NCBI GenBank assembly: GCA_030636065.1
Contig: DAOVXR010000146.1
Coordinates: 1 to 5,168, forward strand
Reading direction: 5' to 3'
From: Sedimentisphaerales bacterium
Lineage (GTDB): Bacteria > Planctomycetota > Phycisphaerae > Sedimentisphaerales > SM23-30
Length of the DNA: 5,168 bases
The position numbers were made by a program, and so were the translations under genes. Below, piece by piece: positions 1 through 5,168 of this stretch. Positions within the stretch are counted from its first letter, which is position 1; every line of letters starts with the position of its first letter. Under the pieces are notes generated by a model. That model made no database searches and was not told the origin of the DNA. It worked only from the letters and a program-made list of their open reading frames with translations.

Positions 1-30
1 CGGTTGGAAGAAAATTTATACGAATTGTGA

Positions 31-257
31 ACCCCTCACTAAAGTGAGGGGCTAATGAGAAACAGAATGAGACAATAACGAATAGTAGAAAGCCGCCATC
101 GCCTGTCCGAAGACAGACGCTGTCACCCGGCCGAATAAAGAAAGAAATGAACGTCCAATCCGCCTGCGGCGGATCGAATCAAAGAAATGTTGAATACAGA
201 AAAACGCGTGGGACAAAGCCCCACCCTACAAGTAGGCAACATGGGCTGAAGGACATA
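31..257. repeat. Intergenic region with a cluster of short perfect hairpins (REP-like)
   Basis: No gene is visible here. There are five inverted repeats: CCCCTCACT/AGTGAGGGG (32-40 with 43-51, perfect 9 bp, effectively a TAAA tetraloop); CTGTC/GACAG with a CGAA tetraloop (103-116); ATCCGCC/GGCGGAT with a 3-nt loop (158-174); GTGGG/CCCAC (208-224); and CCTAC/GTAGG with a 2-nt loop (225-236). The last two abut, giving a two-hairpin unit of the kind seen in bacterial REP/BIME elements. Only the 208-224 hairpin has a T run, on the minus strand. Function is inferred only: transcript 3' end protection, termination, or remnants of mobile palindromic elements. Confidence 0.5.
200..224 (-). terminator. 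Possible intrinsic terminator after the sensor kinase, inside a REP-like element
   Basis: Read on the minus strand, about 34 nt after the kinase stop, GTGGG and CCCAC form a 5-bp stem around a 7-nt loop, then GCG and five T residues (positions 204-200). Position and T run fit a Rho-independent terminator. The stem is short, and the same bases belong to a hairpin cluster that looks like a dispersed repeat, so termination may be incidental. Confidence 0.4.
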
Positions 258-3062
258 CTACGTGGCTATCAGAGGATTTGATCGGGGGCGGTCCAAAACA
301 AATTTTCGGATTTGTTCGAGCACTTCTTTCCGCCTAATAGGTTTGGAGAAGAATTCGTCCATCCCAGCCTCAAGGCACTGATCCTTATCACTCTGAAACG
401 CGTTGGCTGTCATCGCGACAATAGGCAGTTCCCTGAAACCGGCCTTCCTTATTGCCGTCGCGGCCTCGAGGCCGTCCATAATCGGCATTTGCACATCCAT
501 AAATACCAGATCATAATCGCAGGTCTTTACCTTCTTCACGGCCTGGCGTCCATTTTCGGCTATGTCCACGGTATGGCCAGCTTTGGTCAATATCGCCATC
601 GCCAGTTTTTGATTAACTCTGTCGTCTTCCGCCAACAAGATATGCGCGGAATACTCCATTTTTTCATTGACAAGTTTCGCGGTAACAATATCAGGTGTTT
701 CCGGTTCGCCGGTCGCCTCGGCCAAAGATACATTGAAAAAGAAGGTGCTACCTTTGCCAGGCTCGCTTTCCAGCGAGATACGGCCCTGCATATTTTCAAC
801 AATACTTTTGGAAATAGACAGGCCCAAACCTGTGCCGCCATATTTACGCGTGGTCGAACCGTCCACCTGCTGAAACGCGGCAAAAATCAGGTCATGTTTG
901 TCCTTCGGAATTCCAATACCCGTGTCCCGGACGGCAAAACCTATTGTCAGCTTATCCGACTGCTGCCCCACCATTTTTACACTTAATTCGATCTCCCCCG
1001 ACTTTGTAAATTTGGCAGCGTTGCCCATAAGATTGATCAACACCTGACGCAGACGACCGGGATCACCTTTGAGCATGGCCGGTACATCATCGTCGATGCG
1101 ATAAAGTAATTCCACGTCCCCGCCTGTTAGTTTTGGCTTGATTATTTCACAAACATCACGGACAAGCACTTCAATGTCGAAATTAATCTCATCCAGCAAT
1201 AATTTACCGGCCTCAATTTTAGAGAAGTCCAGAACGTCATTGATAATGGACAGCAGGGCACTGGCGCTACGGTTTATGGTCTGAACACAATCCAACTGCT
1301 CCTCATTCAGCCGGGTATCCTGCAATATGTCCCCAAAACCGACAATCGCGTTCATAGGTGTTCTGATCTCATGGCTCATATTGGTCAGGAATTCACTTTT
1401 GACCTGATTGGCGATAATCGCTTCCTCGGCCAGGAGGTTGGCTTGTTCGATAGATTCCTCCAGCTCCTGGTTGACTATTTCGAGTTTGTCCTTTGCTTCT
1501 TCCGCCTGCCGCTTTGCCAGCTTCATCTCGTCTTCAGCTTGTTTGCGGGCAGTAACATCCTGCATAAAACCGACAAAATAATCAATCTCACCTGATTCGT
1601 CGTAATGGGCGTGAACAGTTGCCTCACACCAGATAGGAGTTCCGTCCTTCTTTTTCAGGTGTAATTCCTCGTTGACAAGTTTTCCATCAGCAATAAGTTT
1701 ATCGGAAAATTTCTTACGGTCGCCGGGATTTACATAAAAATCAGATACTTTAGTCTGGTAATATTCTTCGATCAAATCAAAGCCAAATATTCGTATCATC
1801 GCCGGATTTGCCACGAGATTACGCCCATCAGGGCCGGGAGTGTTTCGGTAAAGCCCCACCGGAAGGTTTTCGACCAAGCTGCGATAACGTTTTTCACTTT
1901 GTCGCAATCGCTCCTCTGTCTGTTTGCGTTCGGCAATTTCGTGTTTGAGCTTTTTCTGGGCAGCGACCATTCTTCGGTTTAACACGAGGATATTGGCGAT
2001 AGCGACCGCCATGACAAAACCGATAATAATAATCCCCACAAGCCAGGGCCAATATTGTTTGATAACGCCGCTGAGCGTAACCTTTCCATAATCCTTAAAG
2101 GTACCGACCCTCAGTTCTTTGAGACAGTCGCGGACGGATTGATAGTTATGTGGGATGGTCCAGCCGACGCAGTGTGCGGCGTTCGCGGCGGGGCTGTCGG
2201 AAGACATATTGAGCAGGGCAAGAGCGACTTTTTCGGCCAGGTTGTCAGGGACATGTTTAAGCTCGGCAAATGGCCATTCGGGGTACAGACGGGTACTGTG
2301 AATGAAATTATAATCTTCAAAGGTGTTACCGCAATAAAGCCCACCCTTGTATTCGCTATGATCACCTTCATGCTTGTGGATAACGTGGAAATCGCTGAAG
2401 TCGATCTTTCCCTCGGCGGCCATGCGTTCGAGTGTATCGGTTCTGACGGTGCCTGCGTCGGCCCGTCCGTCCCGAACGGCATAGACGACCGCGTCATGTG
2501 TACCGCCAAAAGACAGATCGGCAAAATCCCTGTAAGGGTCGATGCCTTTGGATTTAAGCTCGCGCCAGGCCGCCCTCCAGCCGCCTAATGACTGTTCGCT
2601 AACAGCCATAAAGGTTTTACCCCTGAGGTCATCCAATTTGGTGATGTCGTCTCGGTCGGCAGTGGTGAAGATTACGCCGCCAAAAACCGTAACAGGCTTG
2701 CCTGACCTGAGATTTTTGAGGGTAGCGACTTTGCGGACGTCATAGAGGATTTCCATTTCCACATAGATTGATGGATTGGTCAGAAGGAAGTCGATTCGGC
2801 CATCTTTGACGGCAGGGGCAACCTGCTCAAAAGCAAGCGGCACAATAGTAAAAGAAGAGCCGGGGATTTGACGCGAGAGGTATTCGGCGGTGGACTGCCA
2901 TTTCTCAAGGCAACGATCAGGGCCTCGCTTGGCAAGGACGCCGATTTTGTAAAGTTTATCCGGTTTATCCGAATGATCGGCCTGGTCGGTCGCGGAAATA
3001 CAGTCAGGGATTACAAAAACTGTAATCAGTAAACTGATAAGTATGGATTTTACCGAACGCAT
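258..3062 (-). CDS. Hybrid sensor histidine kinase with TtrS/PhnD-like periplasmic sensing domain, PAS, HisKA, HATPase and receiver
   Basis: This is an inner-membrane two-component sensor of 934 residues that should autophosphorylate on histidine and pass phosphate to its own receiver. Residues 1-24 look like a signal peptide (basic start, hydrophobic core, possible cleavage after CISA). Residues about 38-320 resemble the PhnD/TtrS-type substrate-binding fold, with GGW at 160-162, DAGTVRTDTLERM near 202-214, STRLYPEWPF at 256-265 and a WTIPHNYQSV end typical of TtrS-like sensors. One membrane helix spans about 338-361, followed by a coiled coil (364-392), a PAS domain (about 390-508), a second coiled coil (510-555), HisKA with SHEIRTPMN and phospho-acceptor His564, and HATPase with an N box (NLMGNAAKF, 677-685), DTGIGI (713-718) and GGTGLGL (742-748). 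The receiver (about 806-922) has Asp813/Asp814, phospho-acceptor Asp856, Thr885 and Lys907. No HPt domain follows. The ATG at 3062 is chosen because it gives a proper signal peptide, although its Shine-Dalgarno is weak. The ligand is unknown: the fold is known from tetrathionate sensors and phosphonate-binding proteins, and neither ligand is proven here. Confidence 0.95.
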   Translation of the reverse strand: MRSVKSILISLLITVFVIPDCISATDQADHSDKPDKLYKIGVLAKRGPDRCLEKWQSTAEYLSRQIPGSSFTIVPLAFEQVAPAVKDGRIDFLLTNPSIYVEMEILYDVRKVATLKNLRSGKPVTVFGGVIFTTADRDDITKLDDLRGKTFMAVSEQSLGGWRAAWRELKSKGIDPYRDFADLSFGGTHDAVVYAVRDGRADAGTVRTDTLERMAAEGKIDFSDFHVIHKHEGDHSEYKGGLYCGNTFEDYNFIHSTRLYPEWPFAELKHVPDNLAEKVALALLNMSSDSPAANAAHCVGWTIPHNYQSVRDCLKELRVGTFKDYGKVTLSGVIKQYWPWLVGIIIIGFVMAVAIANILVLNRRMVAAQKKLKHEIAERKQTEERLRQSEKRYRSLVENLPVGLYRNTPGPDGRNLVANPAMIRIFGFDLIEEYYQTKVSDFYVNPGDRKKFSDKLIADGKLVNEELHLKKKDGTPIWCEATVHAHYDESGEIDYFVGFMQDVTARKQAEDEMKLAKRQAEEAKDKLEIVNQELEESIEQANLLAEEAIIANQVKSEFLTNMSHEIRTPMNAIVGFGDILQDTRLNEEQLDCVQTINRSASALLSIINDVLDFSKIEAGKLLLDEINFDIEVLVRDVCEIIKPKLTGGDVELLYRIDDDVPAMLKGDPGRLRQVLINLMGNAAKFTKSGEIELSVKMVGQQSDKLTIGFAVRDTGIGIPKDKHDLIFAAFQQVDGSTTRKYGGTGLGLSISKSIVENMQGRISLESEPGKGSTFFFNVSLAEATGEPETPDIVTAKLVNEKMEYSAHILLAEDDRVNQKLAMAILTKAGHTVDIAENGRQAVKKVKTCDYDLVFMDVQMPIMDGLEAATAIRKAGFRELPIVAMTANAFQSDKDQCLEAGMDEFFSKPIRRKEVLEQIRKFVLDRPRSNPLIAT

Positions 3063-3117
3063 AATACACCGGTTGCCAGTTATTCTTGCATAATAAGATT
3101 AACGCCAACCACAACCC

Positions 3118-3147
3118 CTTATAGAAGAAGTCGGCAACCAAAAGCAA
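3118..3147 (-). promoter_or_regulatory. Candidate sigma70-like promoter for the sensor kinase
   Basis: On the minus strand TTGCTT (3147-3142) is followed after 18 nt by TATAAG (3123-3118), which is 5 of 6 to the usual -10 box. The -35 box matches only the first three bases. A start here would give a leader of about 50 nt before the kinase ATG. AT-rich sequence produces such matches by chance, so this is weak. Confidence 0.25.
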
Positions 3148-3182
3148 TCGGGTGATATGAATTTATAGAAATAGATAGATTT

Positions 3183-3203
3183 AATTGGGCATTGTCCCCA
3201 ATT
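3183..3203. repeat. Perfect palindrome AATTGGG-N7-CCCAATT upstream of the sensor kinase
   Basis: A 7-bp inverted repeat with a 7-nt spacer lies about 120 nt before the kinase ATG and upstream of the candidate promoter. It has no T run on either side, so it is not an obvious terminator. Read on the minus strand its centre contains GGGACAATGCCC, nearly identical to GGGACAAAGCCC at 210-221 on the plus strand, downstream of the same gene. It could be a regulator-binding site or, given the second copy, a dispersed REP-like element. I favour the latter. Confidence 0.45.
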
Positions 3204-3345
3204 GCTTATGTGTAAAAAGGTTATGTGTCTCTGTTTTCGGTTTTCAGAAGTGAGTTCCGCTCGGCTGCGACGGGCGGGGCCGATAATCGAGAACGGAAAA
3301 AGAGTTGTGAGTGGTGAGAAAGAGGGAAGAGAGGAATTTTAGATT

Positions 3346-3369
3346 TAATGATCTAATGATTTTATGATT
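3346..3369. repeat. Three copies of an 8-bp tandem repeat (TAATGATY)
   Basis: The words TAATGATC, TAATGATT and TTATGATT follow one another with an exact period of 8 bp. They lie about 57 nt past the yjbQ stop in an AT-rich stretch. Simple repeats of this kind vary in copy number by slippage. No function can be assigned. Confidence 0.5.
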
Positions 3370-3425
3370 TCAGAATCGAACATCAAACGTTCAACATTCA
3401 ATGACGAATAAATAAAGGCCACGGA

Positions 3426-3842
3426 TTATTCGCCGATGATCTTTACCAGTACCCGCTTGCGGCGCTTACCGTCGAACTCACCATAGAATATCCGCTCCCA
3501 TGTGCCGAAATCAAGCCGACCCTCAGTAACCGCCACCACCACCTCACGCCCCATAATCGTTCGTTTCAAATGAGCGTCAGCGTTGTCCTCATAACCATTA
3601 TGGCGATATTGAGAATATGGTTTTTCCGGCGCAAGCTTCTCCAGCCAATCCTCGAAATCCTGGTGCAGCCCCGACTCATCATCATTAATAAACACACCGG
3701 CAGTTATGTGCATCGCGTTGACCAAACATAACCCTTCCATAATGCCACTTTCCGCGAGACATTCCTCCACCTGCGAGGTGATATTTATCAACTCCCGCCT
3801 TCTCTTCACGTCAAACCATAATTCTTTACGATAACTTTTCAT
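3426..3842 (-). CDS. yjbQ: YjbQ / UPF0047 family protein (secondary thiamine-phosphate synthase-like)
   Basis: A soluble 138-residue protein that matches the YjbQ family over its whole usual length. Visible family signatures are SGIMEG near 32-37, the core [11 protein letters not shown] at 44-54 (HTTA...NE in many members), a [11 protein letters not shown] stretch, [15 protein letters not shown] at 79-93 with conserved His81, Asn87 and His91, and [18 protein letters not shown] at 108-125 followed by a basic strand to the end. Escherichia coli YjbQ has been reported to have weak thiamine-phosphate synthase activity in vivo, but the physiological role of the family is not settled and no thiamine gene is nearby. 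The ATG at 3842 has a clear GGAGG four bases upstream and gives the normal N-terminus. It lies 89 nt after the nucleotidyltransferase gene on the same strand, so it may be co-transcribed, but there is no functional link that I can see. Confidence 0.93.
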   Translation of the reverse strand: MKSYRKELWFDVKRRRELINITSQVEECLAESGIMEGLCLVNAMHITAGVFINDDESGLHQDFEDWLEKLAPEKPYSQYRHNGYEDNADAHLKRTIMGREVVVAVTEGRLDFGTWERIFYGEFDGKRRKRVLVKIIGE

Positions 3843-3846
3843 ACGG

Positions 3847-3851
3847 CCTCC
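3847..3851 (-). promoter_or_regulatory. Strong ribosome binding site of yjbQ
   Basis: GGAGG on the minus strand, four bases before the ATG at 3842. Spacing is slightly short but the core is complete. It supports both the chosen start and independent translation of yjbQ after the 89-nt gap. Confidence 0.75.
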
Positions 3852-3853
3852 AG

Positions 3854-3884
3854 TATTGGGTGTATGGGTATATGGATATATGGG
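3854..3884. repeat. Degenerate short tandem repeat directly upstream of yjbQ
   Basis: The plus strand reads as successive words TATTGGG, TGTATGGG, TATATGG and ATATATGGG. On the coding strand these are variants of CCCATAYA. The run ends just before the yjbQ ribosome binding site, so it would form most of that gene's immediate leader. The copies are imperfect and vary from 7 to 9 bp. It may be slippage-prone low-complexity DNA, and a regulatory role is unproven. Confidence 0.45.
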
Positions 3885-3931
3885 TTATTTCACGACTCGC
3901 CACTAATGACGCTTCCAGCGACAACTCATAA

Positions 3932-4495
3932 TCAATGTGTTTTGTTCGCCTCGGTCCATTCGTTTTGCAGGTTGTATTCCCCGATGAACTTCCGGAGAAT
4001 ATCATGATCGATAAGGCCAGATGAGATTTCCAGCATATTCCGGACGTCGGTAAGATGCTTCGAGGATTTCCCCTCCTGATAATATTGCAATTTTCGAATG
4101 ATCACATATTCCGGCGGAGCCAACCAGAGAATATCACCCCGGAGGGACACTTTTTTTCGGTTTGCCATGCCCCATTGATGTAAAAACTCATTCCCGACCG
4201 GATAGATGTCAGCCTTAAACCCTGTTTCATGGTGGATCACGTTAAAATGGCCCCTGCTTTCGCGGGCGTTTTCCAAACGAATCACTTCCTCAGGCGGACA
4301 ATAAAACTGATCCGATGGGAATTGAACTATAAATTCTGTAAGCCGATTGTATTCAAGCCTGACAACCATATCGACATCGTGAGTCATACGAGGTTGACCA
4401 TAAATAATACACGCCACCGAACCAGTTACCATATAGGGAATTTCCGCCTGATTCAGCCGTGAGGTAAAGATTGAAAAAATATTAAGTTCGGGCAT
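3932..4495 (-). CDS. Small nucleotidyltransferase of the Pol-beta superfamily, possible toxin-like partner of the upstream small protein
   Basis: A 187-residue protein with the minimal nucleotidyltransferase signature: Gly25-Ser26 in VTGSVA, then the metal-binding pair Asp40-x-Asp42 in THDVDMVV, and a plausible third acid at Asp96 in FKADIYP. A later LAPPEYVIIRKLQYYQEGKSSKHLTDVRNML segment is typical of AbiEii/DUF-type nucleotidyltransferases encoded in two-gene modules. Such enzymes transfer a nucleotide to protein or RNA, but the substrate here is unknown. The ATG at 4495 (start MPELNIF) is preferred over the in-frame ATG at 4558: it has AAAAGG nine bases upstream, while the longer form adds a 21-residue basic extension lying wholly within the upstream gene and lacks a ribosome binding site. 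The start overlaps the end of the small gene by 14 nt, which points to translational coupling. The stop is TGA at 3932-3934. I am sure of the fold and unsure of the role. Confidence 0.85.
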   Translation of the reverse strand: MPELNIFSIFTSRLNQAEIPYMVTGSVACIIYGQPRMTHDVDMVVRLEYNRLTEFIVQFPSDQFYCPPEEVIRLENARESRGHFNVIHHETGFKADIYPVGNEFLHQWGMANRKKVSLRGDILWLAPPEYVIIRKLQYYQEGKSSKHLTDVRNMLEISSGLIDHDILRKFIGEYNLQNEWTEANKTH

Positions 4496-4667
4496 ACATA
4501 AAAGCCTTTTTAACTTCTTCCTGTACCTTCTTTTCGCTCCAATCGGGATGAGCAGCATGTAAGCCGGCTGCTTTCAGTTCCCGCGCCGAATAATAAAGCT
4601 GCGTCGCTATTTCCAACTTTTTCTCGGCTGACATCTTAGTGAATATCTGCGCCTGTGTCTTGTCCAT
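4482..4667 (-). CDS. Small helical protein coupled to the nucleotidyltransferase (putative antitoxin or regulatory partner)
   Basis: A 61-residue charged protein with no signal peptide or membrane segment. It appears almost entirely helical: a first helix around EKKLEIATQLYYSARELKAAGL (20-40), a HPDWSEKKVQ turn (40-49) and a second helix ending in FMYART. The pattern of SARELKAAG followed by HPDWSE and a C-terminal YAR is one I remember from small hypothetical proteins encoded just before nucleotidyltransferases of the kind found here; that is recall, not a search result. The ATG at 4667 is supported by CAAGG eight bases upstream. An internal ATG at 4634 (50 residues, MSAEKK) is closer to where I recall family members starting but has only a weak site. 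The gene begins 20 nt after the amidotransferase stop and overlaps the nucleotidyltransferase by 14 nt. No DNA-binding motif is obvious. The antitoxin role is inferred from layout only. Confidence 0.75.
   Translation of the reverse strand: MDKTQAQIFTKMSAEKKLEIATQLYYSARELKAAGLHAAHPDWSEKKVQEEVKKAFMYART
4505..4510 (-). promoter_or_regulatory. Ribosome binding site of the nucleotidyltransferase, inside the upstream gene
   Basis: AAAAGG on the minus strand lies nine bases before the ATG at 4495 and is embedded in the last codons of the small gene. It supports the 187-residue start and a coupled translation model. Confidence 0.5.
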
Positions 4668-4675
4668 CGTTTTTA

Positions 4676-4680
4676 CCTTG
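4676..4680 (-). promoter_or_regulatory. Ribosome binding site deciding the start of the 61-residue protein
   Basis: CAAGG on the minus strand lies eight bases before the ATG at 4667. The in-frame alternative at 4634 is preceded only by an ACTAAG-like sequence, so this site favours the longer form. Confidence 0.55.
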
Positions 4681-4687
4681 TATGAGA

Positions 4688-5168
4688 CTAATTACGTTTA
4701 AGGCAGGCTCGAATCAGGGCGCCATAAACGGCCTTGCGATGAACAGCGTTCTTCATCGCCTCCGGGTGCCACTGCACAAACAAACCAAATCCACCATCCA
4801 CCCGCTCCAAAGCCTCCACCACTCCGTCAGGGCTGTGAGCCACTACCCTGAGGTTTCGGCCTATCTCCCTGACCGCCTGATGATGGCTGGAAAAGACCAT
4901 CGCCTCATCAGAGCCGAGGATTTTCCGCAATTTACTGCCCGGCTCGATCCGTACCAAATGCAATTCGGCTTTGCAACGATGGTTCACCTTCTTTCCCACC
5001 TGAGAAGGGATGTCCTGTATCATCGACCCGCCCGACGCCACATTCGCGAATTGCATGCCGAGGCAGACGCCCAGCACAGGCTTGCCGGTAGCGAGCCATA
5101 AAGGAATCAACTCACTCTCAAAATCATAACGCTGCCGAGTCATCACCCTGACAGTTTTGTGCGACTCC
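4688..5168 (-). CDS. Class I glutamine amidotransferase, peptidase C26 / PuuD-like, 5' end outside the window
   Basis: The C-terminal part of a cysteine hydrolase of the gamma-glutamyl-GABA hydrolase (PuuD) group. The frame is open to the window end, where it reads ESHKTVRVMTRQRYDFE, so the GTG at 5146 and the ATG at 5143 are not likely true starts and the N-terminal GGxD-type region lies beyond the window. Seen here are RYDFE, the nucleophile elbow KPVLGVCLGMQ with its Cys codon at 5063-5065, NVASGGSMIQDIP, SSHHQAV and HSPDGVVEALE, and the second catalytic segment QWHPEA with His and Glu. The Cys, His, Glu triad is complete. Family members hydrolyse gamma-glutamyl amides in polyamine or related amine breakdown. 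Substrate cannot be told here, and no puu-type neighbours are in the window. It is likely the upstream gene of a unit with the small protein and nucleotidyltransferase, since only 20 nt separate it from the next ATG. The stop is TAG at 4688-4690. Confidence 0.9.
   Translation of the reverse strand, partial: ESHKTVRVMTRQRYDFESELIPLWLATGKPVLGVCLGMQFANVASGGSMIQDIPSQVGKKVNHRCKAELHLVRIEPGSKLRKILGSDEAMVFSSHHQAVREIGRNLRVVAHSPDGVVEALERVDGGFGLFVQWHPEAMKNAVHRKAVYGALIRACLKRN

Larger units (their letters stand above)
3063..3425. other. 363-nt gap between yjbQ and the sensor kinase: no gene, several repeat signals
   Basis: I see no coding gene in this stretch. From the kinase side outward it holds a weak candidate promoter (3118-3147), a perfect 7-bp palindrome (3183-3203), a GC-rich patch (3255-3282) with an imperfect stem CCGCTC/GGGCGG, the odd palindrome CGATAATCG (3281-3289), a purine-rich tract (about 3302-3336) and an 8-bp tandem repeat (3346-3369). 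No hairpin with a T run follows the yjbQ stop, so a yjbQ terminator was not found. The gap most likely separates the yjbQ transcript from an independently expressed kinase gene. Confidence 0.6.

Noticed and set aside
1..30. Possible C-terminus of a plus-strand gene (RLEENLYEL then TGA at 28-30)
   Set aside because: The frame is open from base 1 and a hairpin follows at 32-51, which would suit a convergent gene end, but nine codons are too few to support and the other plus frames are also open at the edge.
32..51. Perfect hairpin as an intrinsic terminator
   Set aside because: No T run follows the stem on either strand, so it is recorded only as part of the repeat cluster.
312..986. 224-codon open frame on the plus strand
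   Set aside because: It lies entirely opposite the kinase catalytic and receiver region, has no recognisable domain and is composed as an antisense shadow.
2055..2588. 177-codon open frame on the plus strand
   Set aside because: Antisense to the conserved periplasmic domain of the kinase; no family features.
258..3062. Lipoprotein signal at Cys21 of the kinase
   Set aside because: The residues before Cys21 (IPD) do not fit a lipobox, and a lipid anchor would be odd on a protein that already has a membrane helix.
3183..3203. Palindrome as a yjbQ terminator
   Set aside because: It is over 200 nt after the yjbQ stop and lacks a T run; the matching copy at 208-224 makes a dispersed element more likely.
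3063..3425. CRISPR array or tRNA in the intergenic gap
   Set aside because: No direct repeats of 25-40 bases with regular spacers and no cloverleaf were found; the repeats present are only 7-8 bases long.
4655..5101. 148-codon open frame on the plus strand
   Set aside because: Antisense to the C26 amidotransferase, whose catalytic motifs are clear.

Overview
The window holds five genes, all on the minus strand, and two gene-poor stretches that carry inverted and simple repeats. In transcription order (right to left) the genes are: a peptidase C26-type glutamine amidotransferase whose 5' part is cut off by the window end; a 61-residue helical protein; a small nucleotidyltransferase that overlaps it; a YjbQ/UPF0047 family protein; and a 934-residue hybrid sensor histidine kinase with a PhnD/TtrS-like periplasmic sensing region. 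Base composition is moderate, mildly GC-rich in genes and AT-rich between them. Spacing is loose and short repetitive words fill the gaps. The protein styles and the intergenic repeats look to me like an environmental Gram-negative bacterium, perhaps Planctomycetota (Phycisphaerae) or a similar sediment lineage. That assignment is an impression; no rRNA or other taxonomic marker is present.

The right part (3932-5168) reads as one transcription unit. The amidotransferase stop is 20 nt before the small gene, and the small gene overlaps the nucleotidyltransferase start by 14 nt. The small protein/nucleotidyltransferase pair has the layout of a toxin-antitoxin or abortive-infection-like module, although neither activity can be shown from sequence. 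The yjbQ gene follows after an 89-nt gap with its own strong ribosome binding site. That gap is filled by a degenerate CCCATAYA-type repeat.

The left part is dominated by the sensor kinase (258-3062): signal peptide, TtrS/PhnD-like periplasmic domain, one membrane helix, PAS, HisKA, HATPase and a C-terminal receiver, with all catalytic residues intact. No response regulator, HPt protein or target operon is beside it in the window. The 363-nt gap upstream of it and the 257 nt downstream of it contain several hairpins. A 12-base core, GGGACAAWGCCC, occurs once on each side of the kinase gene in opposite orientation, which suggests a dispersed REP-like element. I found no CRISPR array, tRNA, rRNA, transposase or phage gene. 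The best candidate for an under-described system is the overlapping small-protein/nucleotidyltransferase pair.
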